Notes under the pieces: generated by a model
Seen by the model: the letters and a program-made list of their open reading frames with translations, nothing else
Told to the model about the DNA's origin: nothing
Database searches by the model: none
NCBI GenBank assembly: GCA_030522415.1
Contig: CM060109.1
Coordinates: 24,155,301-24,219,300, forward strand
Direction of reading: 5' to 3'
Source of the DNA: Channallabes apus
Lineage: Eukaryota; Chordata; Actinopteri; Siluriformes; Clariidae
Length of the DNA: 64,000 bases
Part shown: positions 12,530-23,500 of the stretch, one piece after another
How the letters are laid out: each line of letters opens with the position of its first letter
Position numbering within the stretch: the first letter of the stretch is position 1
Position numbers and translations under genes: made by a program

Positions 12530-15500
12530 CAAGGGAAAGGTTCTTCACTGGCATTAATTATGGGGGGGAAAAACAAAGAAGTATTTGATCAGAAAATAAA
12601 TCTGCAGTCAGTCAGTCTAACATTTAGTTCCTTAAGTGTGTCCTGGTTATTTATTGATGCCTTGAACCTTGTAACTCTGGAACCTTCCTTAATATGAAAA
12701 CAAAAGCTTTCTGAAAACTATTTGGAAAATTCTGAAAAATTACTTAAAACAATGCCTACTTCCTTTTTCCATATTATTTTAGCTGAAAAACTATGCTACG
12801 TAGTCCAGTGGTTTAAGGCATTGGTCTACTGATCAGAAGGTCCCAGGTTCAAATCCCAGCACCCAGCACGTTGCCACTGTTGGGCCCCTGAGGAAGGCCT
12901 CCAACCCTCAACCCGCTCAGATATAAAAAATGAGAAATTCCAAGTCGCTCTGGATAAGGGTGTCTGCCAAATGTAAATAATTTCCAAAACACATAGTGTT
13001 AAACAGGTACGCTTATTTTCTGAATAAACCCAGATCATTAACTGGTATCTATCTCATAGCAATCATGCAAAGCTAGAGACGCCTCCATCATTCCCATCAT
13101 TCTCCTGAGCTCTGTGTTGTTACAACTAAACTATTTAAATTCAATTCAATTCTATTTGTATAGCACTTTTAACAATTGACATTGTCTCAAAACAGCTTTA
13201 CACAATCAAAAGAATTATTTAAGTTTGTATAGAATGTGAATGTGTATGAATCAAAATGGTCACATGGTTAAAAAAAACTATAAAAAAAAAACATATAGAC
13301 TTTTATTGTTGCGCCGTATCCTATTACTTCCTTAAAACCAGTCTTGGCGGCAAAACTTGGGAGCATAAAGATTGAACTTTGGAGAAATGGGAAAGGTCAT
13401 GTGGTCTGATTAGATCAAAGTGATCGGCATGTCAGGTTAAGAAGTGATGCATCCATCATGCGTAGTGACCAATGTACAATCCTCTGGAGGCAGGTGGTCA
13501 GGTCTAGGCTCAGTGACGTTATGTCATAATAAAATAAAGTCAGCTGAGGACCTGAATGTACTGAATAACCAGGCTATCACATCTACCTTGTCTTATGGCA
13601 GACCATATCCCCAGACTTATAGTGTGTGTGGTTCTGGAAGCATTAGGAATAATTTTCATATATGACTTGGCCACTCTTTGTCTGCACCTCCTTATCTTTA
13701 TGATAAAGGGGGGGCCTGGAGCCTATCCTAGGAGACTTGGGGCACAAGGCGGGGTACACCCTGGACAGTGTGCCAATCAATTGCCGGGCACACACACATA
13801 CACACACTACAGGCAAGTCGGGAACAACAATTAGCCTAATGTGGACTGTGGGAAAAAAACCCTTAAGCACGGGGAGAACATGCAAACTCCATGCACACAG
13901 ACCTGAGATGGGAATGGAACCCAAAACCTGAAGTCGCAAGATGACAGCGCTAACCACTAAGCCATCGTGCCACCTAAGCCGAAGACAGTTCAATGAAATA
14001 TTAGTGTGTGTGTGTGTGTGACACACAAAGGTGCTAATACATGATAACCTTTTAAAAAATTTTTTTTCCAGTCTGAGTTTTCTATTGCAAAATAAAAAGA
14101 ACATTTCGTTTCCACAACCGCCATGCCCCTAAATGCAGGATAAAGCGGATAAAGACGGGATAGTCTGTCTGAGTCATACCTGAATACAGAGAACATCGCG
14201 TACCAAAACTGATCTACTGTAGAAGCTGGCGTTGTGAACATGGATTTGAAATGGTTTAATGGCATGCGATAGAATGGTGTCAGTGGATGACTGTGATAGA
14301 ACAAACTCATCTTACAAGTGACTAAATGATTACACAATAAGGTCAAAGTTCACACAGACCTGCATGTACATCAGATTGGACTTTTTGCTTTTTAGAAAGT
14401 ATAACAACATGTGAGATTTGATCTACTGGTGCACACAAATGCTCATATAAAGATCTGCTCCTCAGATTAGAGTATCTGTCTTATTGTGATATCTTAAACA
14501 ACTTGAGGGAGGGAAACATGAACATTGGAGACCGTCAGTACGTGGCGAGTTTCTAACAACGTACCTGTGTATCCCATGAATTTGCCGGGGATCTCCTGAT
14601 TGCAGCAGCGGCTGCAGAATATCTGCCCGCACAGACGGCAGTGGTGGCGCCGTCGGAATGTTGTAAACTTCTCGTTGCAATCGTAGCACTCTTTACACTG
14701 GCTGTCCGGCATCCAGTACTGCTTCAGATCGCTGTCCTGTCATGAGCAATTCACACGGAATCAAAGGAGCATTTAGATAAACACTCAATTCATTAGGAAC
14801 ACCTCTACACCTTCACGCAATTATCTAATCAAGTGGCTGCATCAAATCAGACATTCGGGGCTTCAGGTATTGTTAACTCCAATACGGGGAAAAACTGTGA
14901 TCTCAGATCTCTGACCATGACATGACAATCGGTGCTAGGTCGGATGGTGTGTACAGTTTTTAAACTGCTGAACTTCTGGGACTTTCTCTTAGAACGAATG
15001 GTGTAATAAAGACAACACTTCCAGTGAAATCCAGTTTTGTGGACAGAAATGCCTTTTTCGATGAGACACATGAAGAGAGAATGGTCAGATAAACATTCTG
15101 TACAACTGTGGAAAGCAGAAAAGCATCTCAGAATGCACACGTTGAACCTAAAGTTGGAAGGACTACATCAACGGAAGGCCGAAGCTGCAGTAGCACTACA
15201 ATGGAAAGGGAAAAAACAAAAAGACTAAGAAAATCAGAGTTTGGCACCAACACCAGGAATCCGTGGACCCTACAGGCCAGGTAGGTGGAGGTGGTGTGAT
15301 GGTGTGGGGAATGTTTTCTTCATACATATTGGCCTGTAATATCAGTCAGACATCAGTAGAATGCCACAGACTATTTTATTTAGAGTTTTAAACTGGTTTC
15401 ATGAACACAGCAGCTGGTTCGAAAATCTTCAGTGGCCTTCCCAGTCACTGGATCTGAATCCAACAGAACACCTTTGGGGTTTGGTAGTACAAGAGCCTCA

Positions 15501-17470
15501 CAGCATGAAAGTGAACCCGGAAAATCAGCAGGAATTGTGTGATGCAATGTTAAAGGAATGTTTTAACCATCTTGTGGAATCCATGCCGTGAACAATTGAG
15601 GCTGTTATTATAGTGTTTCTAATAAAGTGCTTGTACATTATTACATTACATTCTAAGCATTTGTTGTTCCTAATCATATTTAACATTAGACATTAGCATT
15701 GCCATGCATGGAAATCTACCTGTTTAACTGATTTTCCCTTGAGAAGAGGACAGAAAACCACATATCCGTACCTGGCTCTTTCCCTCCATGATCTCCTTCA
15801 GTCTCTTCAGAGCAGTACGGAGTTGGACTGCGGTGCGTGGGTCATGGCTCCCAAGCGGAGTCTCGGACTTTCGTCGTCCCTCTGGAAAAAAAACGAGTAC
15901 AGGAAATATGTGGGACGTGTAAAAAGTAAAGGATGATCAGTGAACATTCAATCCAGAGTATTCACACCACTCATGCTTAATGTCAACTCAACTCATTCAC
16001 CTCTTTCAAAAAAATGGTCGCATACCAACTCATGATCTGATGGAAAGCCTAAAGCAGAACACAATGACAGCTGTTGTGAATTGCTATAAGACTTTAAATA
16101 GTTTTGCTAACACAAAAAAATTGAATGGTGAAAGAATAGAAACAAAACTGCAAAAAAAAAAAAAAAAAAAGGCGGACGCGAGTCCAGATGTTGCATGTTT
16201 TAGGAAGTGTTCAGCCAACAATAGCTAAAACGGTCATTAAAAGAGTAATAAAGGAAATATACAGTAATGCGACATGCTGTAAAACAGGGGTCTTCAACTG
16301 GTGGATAATGATCAGGATGCAAATCCAGCAAACCTGTGTGAATTGTAGTACAGTGGACAAAAAGTTTTTTTTTTGCATATTTGTCACACTTGAATGATAC
16401 AGATCTTAAAACAAGTTTTAATATCATATACTATAACACAGGAAATACAAACTGCAGTTTGATGATTGATGATTTACTTTATCAAGATAAAGAAGCTGTT
16501 CAAACCTACCTGGCCCTATGTGAAAAAGTAACAGGACCTGTGTGACTTGCCTTAATTGATTAATTCTGCTCTCTACAAGAAAATTCTCAAGAAGAATGTC
16601 CGGCCATAAGTTTGTGACCTCAACCTCAAGCGCACTTGGATTATGCAGCAGGACAATGATCAAAACACACCTCTGAATGGCTCAAAAAAAAAAAAAAAAA
16701 AAAGGTTTTGGAGTGGCCTTGTGAAAGTCCGATGGCATGATTTTAAACAGATTTTAAACCATTAAATTTGGCTGAGTTAAAACAATTCTGCATAGAAGAT
16801 TGGGCCAAAATTCCTCTACAGTGATGTGAAAGACGTACATGTATTGCCAGTTATCAAAAACGCTTGATTGCAGTTGTTGCTGCCAAGAGCGACACAAATG
16901 ATTATAAGGAAATTTCTAAGGAGAAAAAGAAGCTGTTTCACACCCACCACTGCCAATCTGCTTCAACCTGAATTGTGTGTGTGTTTTTTTAAAGCAATTC
17001 CTACATGTGCTTATAGTTTTTATACAATACTTTTTCACATAGGGCAAGGCAGATAGACAGATTTTTTCCCCTTAAATACATAAATAAAATCATAACTTAA
17101 AAACTGCATTTTGTATTTACTCAGTTATTTTTGTGTAATATTAAAAATAATTTGTCTCAATCATTTAAGGGTGACGAATATGAAAAAAAGGGCAAATACT
17201 TTTTCACAACACTACTTTTCACAAGTACCTGAAAAATAATTCATTACAAAGCCAATAAGTGTAAATGAGTAGATTGTGCAGATCCTCTGTTGCAATTGAT
17301 CCAATCATGTGCATTTATCTAAATTATTCGGCTGTCTGTTGTTCCTTTAGACTAACTAGATACATTAGGTCTAAAAGAACCTAATTGGACGGAATAGAAC
17401 AGAATACCATTCTTAGTTAATCCCTGGACTGATCAGTACAATATTTAATCACAAAGAAAAGAATCTCCAA

Positions 17471-17535
<65 letters not shown>

Positions 17536-20500
17536 AATGGACAGGAGAGCATGTGGCTGTTCCCCCTAGATTCCCCCAAATTCAAAACAAAGGTGTCTTT
17601 GGAACATTGTAAAGCGAGTATTTATATAACAAGACCCTCACAAAGTCTAGTTGAACACCCCTGATATAAAAGGTTAAGGTCCAAACCACACCTACACATA
17701 TACCCCCCCCACACACACACTCAAATCACGCCTACCAAAAATAGTATTAATAAACAAGCATTGGTTGAATGATTTCAAGCATCAAACCATTTCCCCAGCA
17801 CACAAATCACAAAAAGGACACACACACACGCACACACACACACACACCAAAATACCCTCACCTTCCCACTCCTCTGTGAACAGAAGACATGAAGAACAAA
17901 AAAAGCTTAATATTTAGATGTTGATATATATTTGTATATACAGTATTATATATATATATATATAATATACTGTACCCGTCAGAGCACCTCAGTGTTGCCT
18001 GTGTACTCACTAGAAAGTTTATATCACTGGCCACGTAAAAAAAAAAAAATTACTATTATATATTTTCTGTAGAACAAAAGAGTGATTTTAAATGTAAAAA
18101 TTTTCCTATTTAAAAATTGGACCAAATAGGAGAGTTTGGAATTCTCAAAAATAGAAAAAAGAACGTAATCTTCACTATGTTAACTATATAATATTCAAGA
18201 TTCCGCACTATTTAGGTCTCGATTTAAAAGGAAGCAAATGCGTGTCATTTGACCATACTGACTTGTTTGTGCATAAGGTCACATTTTCCTCATGTCTAAT
18301 CATGTCCATTAAATCATGTGTTCAACCATCATGTGGATTTGATCTAAAAACTGGTCCATGCTCAAGCATACGCCGTCATTACAGCAAAAAGAGGATGTAA
18401 TTCCATTTCACTCAAATTGTTGTCAATAATATAATTTATAATGCAAATTGACGTATTAAATAATTTTTAAAAAAGCAATACAGTGCAAAACAAAAGCATT
18501 TCCACTTGTGCCCTCAGAATATATTATATAAAGACACTATATTTACATTTTGCTTCACTGTTGCTGCACCATAACACACATAGTGTCTAAAACAGCACTC
18601 GACAGCCCCCTACTGTTAGAAAAAAGGTAGTGCAGCTCCCTCGTCATGTTTACACTGTCATGTTCGAGGTTCATTCATTCATTCATTTTCTGTACCGCTT
18701 TATCCTTATATACAGGGTCGCAGGGGCCTGGAGCCCATCCCAAGAAACTTAGGGCACAAGGCGGGGTACACCCTGGACAGGGTGCCAATCCATCGCAGGG
18801 CACACACACATACACACACTCATTCACACACTACGGGCAATTTGGAATGTCAATTAACCTAACCTGCATGTCTTTGGACTGTGGGAGGAAACCGGAGAAC
18901 CCGGAGGAAACCCACCAAGCACGGGGAGAACATGCAAACTCCATGCACACAGAGACGGGAATCGAGCCTGCCCCGGGAATCGAACCCGGACCCTGGTGGT
19001 GCAAGGCGACAGTGCTAACCACTACACCACCGTGCCGCCATGTTCGAGGTTATACTACTTAATTAAACTTAATGTTTATTTCTAGTTTGTGAATGAAAGA
19101 ATTATCATCATGACCAGGTCTAGAAAGAATAGAAAACAGCATTTGAGAAAGTTTCAACTTGAGAGGCCTGTAGCAAGTGGGTGCAAATTGTGGAAGGTTC
19201 GACATTTCCACATGAACAGAGACATGTTAGCTGAGTTACAACATCTGGATGAGAAATTCCATCTGCATGTTAAAGTTTTACAGTGTATCTTCAGCTGGTC
19301 AGACGATGATCAGCTTGATCAGTTAATACTGATCTCTAAACCATGCTGAGAATTAAAGGTTAAATTTAGCTGCAATGTTCAACTGTAAAAAACTAAACAA
19401 AACTGTGGAAACAAAAAGTCTTCTATAACCAATAGAAGACTAGATAGAAGACCTACGACAAATAAGCAAGCACTAAATATTTTAATTTAAAAGATGTGGT
19501 ATTTAACTTAGTACTAATGAGAGAGAGAAGCCAGATTACATTATTGAGTCCTGAGCTAAGATCCGAGAAATAGGTTCACAGAGGATTTATGTCTTATGAC
19601 TTCTTAATGCAATTTACCAAAGACAAAATGAATTAAAGTTAATAATTCATATATGTCAAGTAGCTGATTATATATAATGAACAAATCCAGCATTTCACTG
19701 CAAGGCTTTAGTAACCTTGGATATTTCGATAAACTTATTATGAAGAGCAATGTTATTTTTTTTTGTTTTCATTTGTCAAAGTTCTTGGAATGATTGACAG
19801 GACCAACATAACCTTAAAATAAAAACCAAGACAGCACTGTAGCTATATAATTTTTTAGGGACTATGCGTCATCTCTAATCTGAAGATACATCATATACTT
19901 ATGAATATTGATGAAATAAAATGCTATATGAAAGTCATGATTGTTATTATTATATGTAACACATTACATGCAACAGTTCCTTTAACAATATTTGCAATAA
20001 TATTTGCAATATAACTGAATAGCAGACAAGTTTACAAAATTCCTCTCCGCTTATCATAATAGAAAATCTATATTCTAAACCTGGCCTTTGAGAGGTTTCC
20101 TCAGATCTAACTTGATAATGTCTGCTCTGTAGGAAACACCCACGTTGGGGAACTGCTTCAGAACATTGGAAATGTCACCACACACTAAGAAAATTAGTTT
20201 TTAAAATGTAATAAAGGTCAATAGGGCAGAAAAAAGAAATCCATAGTGATACGACTTTTTAAACCACTGCTGAAAATGTCATCGACCAATTTTCAGTACA
20301 ATAACATTATAAGCTACTGACCAAAATACTAGAAGGTGCACGATGATTCATCTTAGCAATTACTTTCTCATTATTGCGTTATACAAGCATATAAGCTGAT
20401 TTATTAATGCATCGTTTATTTTTTTGTACGGAGCATGGTGCATGTTTGTGTGCTTTTATTCCTTTTCACCATTCCTCCCTTCTGTGAGTCTGCACTAAAT

Positions 20501-23500
20501 CGTGCAATATTGGGTTATACATTTGTTTTGTCACATTAATCCAAGTTCCCACTACACCTGGTAAGGATGTAATTGAAGCAAGACGTGTGAAGAACTTAAT
20601 ACGCATGTACTAACGATGCCATTGACCATTTAACGATGTTACCAATACTTCTTATTGACCTCACTGACGTACTATATTACCAGATGGGACAGATTGGATG
20701 GCTTTCTGACCAAATTCTCAGTGGGACGTCACTGCCTAATTGCTCTGTCAATGGACTTTTCACGATGGTCTCTTCAGACTTGTGCTATGACCATGGCACG
20801 GTACATCCATGCCACATCACAGAACCACATTGTGTTCATATTAGGTTCTTCTGATGCTAAGCACGTCCATGTTCAAGACATTTTGTATAAATACTGGATC
20901 CAGTTCCTCACACCATCACTTTGTAATGAAAAGCACTGGACATGTCTCAGTAATTATACGGATCAACTCACCAGATGCATAGGTGTGTGCTCTGTAATCT
21001 GCAATCTGATTGGACATAGCAGTAATGTGGTTCGGTCTCATGTGGATCGGGTAAACACATGATCACGTGCTTGACAGGAAGTTAGTGCAGTGAGAACTTC
21101 ACAGCGTCATGGCTAGGGAGTAGTATGAACTGGATAAATGCACATTTTCCATTTTGATCCTGTTCCCACAGCATTCTTCTATATTTTTAGGACACAATAG
21201 GAACTTAATGGTCATAATCAGAGTGTGACATGGGACTTAAAAATGTGTTTTCTGATATTAGGGTTTATAACTAAGATGCCATTTTCCTTCAATAAAGCAT
21301 TTACAGATGTTGAAATGCAATTAAAATGTACTCAACTTCCAGTTCAGTTTGGTCACTGAATGATGAAAACACACCATTATAACTAATTCAAAGCAAAAGT
21401 GTGTGTGATATACCTGAGGCTGTAGAGGTTCTCCTGACCAGGTCGGAGTGTTTCCTGTGTGTCCCGGTGCCATGCGTGTTCAGTGAGGAACTGGCCCATG
21501 TCCGGCGCTCGCCCTGCGGCAACGGTGCAGCAGACTCGGGTTTCTCCGCCGCTGAAGGAGGCCGACCTTCCTCTGTGTGCACACCAGCAAGAAAGCAAGA
21601 AGACTGAAAATCAGCCCCCGGTCACAGAAACATGTCACTTATGATGGGATGGTTAGCTGTTTCAGTGGAATCACACCCAGCACCGGCCAATCTGCTTCCC
21701 CCTGAATTGTGTATGTGTGTACATGTTTCTTTTTTTTTTTTACAAACAATTCCTACCTGTGCTTATATTCTTTGTATGACAAGGGCCAGACTTACCAAGC
21801 TTTTTTGCTGGTGCAATGTTTGCACCTGACTTTTCTAAAAAGAATAAAAGGCAGAAATTAGATATTTAATCACTGTGTAAATTACATTTCCTCCTGGTTT
21901 AAAGATTGTTTTTTTCTAGATTTATTTGCAAATAATCAACAAATGTTTACATACTGTAATTTATTCTGCTCAGTCAACTATACCTAACTAGTTTATTATT
22001 TAAAAACAGTTTTTTATCAGATCATTTTTACTCCATCATAAATTCATAGTCATTTTTATTTTTATTTTTTTACCAGGCAGGCCCTTTTCCAGCTCTGTTC
22101 TGATGTAACCCGTTAAGTGGAAGAAAGCAAGCTGGTTAAAGTGAGGTTGGAGATCCGCGTGTATTAATTTCTCACTGTGCTCATGGCACTGCTCCATCAA
22201 CAGTGGTGTGAAAAACTATTTGCCCCCCTCCTGATTTCTTATTCTTTTGCATGTTTGTCACACAAAATGTTTCTGATCAAACACATTTAACTATTAGTCA
22301 AAGATAACACAAGTAAACACAAAATGCAGTTTTTAAATGAGGGGTTTATTATTTAGGGAGAAAAAAAGTCCAAACCTACATGGCCCTGTGTGAAAAAGTA
22401 ATTGCCCCCTGAACCTAATAACTGGTTGGGCCACCCTTAGCAGCAATAACTGCAATCAAGCGTTTGCGATAACTTGCAACGTGTCTTTTACAGCGCTCTG
22501 GAGGAAGTTTGGCCCACTCATCTTTGCAGAATTGTTGTAATTCAGCTTTATTTGAGGGTTTTCTAGCATGAACCGCCTTTTTAAGGTCATGCCACAACAT
22601 CTCAATAGGATTCAGGTCAGGACTTTGACTAGGCCACTCCAAAGTCTTCATTTTGTTTTTCTTCAGCCATTCAGAGGTGGATTTGCTGGTGTGTTTTGGG
22701 TCATTGTCCTGCTGCAGCACCCAAGATCGCTTCAGCTTGAGTTGACGAACAGATGGCTGGACATTCTCCTTCAGGATTTTTTGGTAGACAGTAGAATTCA
22801 TGGTTCCATCTATCACAGCAAGCCTTCCAGGTCCTGAAGCAGCAAAACAACCCCAGACCATCACACTACCACCACCATATTTTACTGTTGGTATGATGAT
22901 CTTTTTCTGAAATGCTGTGTTACTTTTACGCCAGATGTAACGGGACACGCACCTTCCAAAAAGTTAAACTTTTGTCTCATCAGTCCACAAGGTATTTTCC
23001 CAAAAGTCTTGGCAATCATTGAGATGTTTTTTAGCAAAATTGAGACGAGCCTTAATGTTGTTTTTGCTTAAAAGTGGTTTGCGCCTTGGAAATCTGCCAT
23101 GCAGGCCGTTTTTGCCCAGTCTCTTTCTTATGGTGGAGTCGTGAACACTGACCTTAATTGAGGCAAGTGAGGCCTGCAGTTCTTTAGATGTTGTCCTGGG
23201 GTCTTTTGTGGCCTCTCGGATGAGTCGTCTCTGCGCTCTTGGGGTAATTTTGGTCGGCCGGCCACTCCTGGGAAGGTTCACCACTGTTCCATGTTTTTGC
23301 CATTTGTGGATAATGGCTCTCACTGTGGTTCGCTGGAGTCCCAAAGCTTTAGAAATGGCTTTATAACCTTTACCAGACTGATAGATCTCAATTACTTTTG
23401 TTCTCATTTGTTCCTGAATTTCTTTGGATCTTGGCATGATGTCTAGCTTTTGAGGTGCTTTTGGTCTACTTCTCTGTGTCAGGTAGCTCCTATTTAAGTG

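Noticed and set aside
12797..12900. A tRNA gene
   Set aside because: Box A and B segments are present, but the sequence continues into a SINE body and tail and no closed cloverleaf is evident.
18646..19062. 138-codon ORF and similar ones at 13.6, 28.7, 39.2 and 52.6 kb
   Set aside because: They are translations of SINE copies, recurring wherever the SINE occurs.
20655..21062. 135-codon plus-strand ORF in a PIKFYVE intron
   Set aside because: Composition is not protein-like and no splice context was found; kept out of the feature list.
22568..22837. Plus-strand ORFs antisense to the Tc1 transposases (also 46,416-46,685)
   Set aside because: They are shadows of the conserved minus-strand transposase frame.
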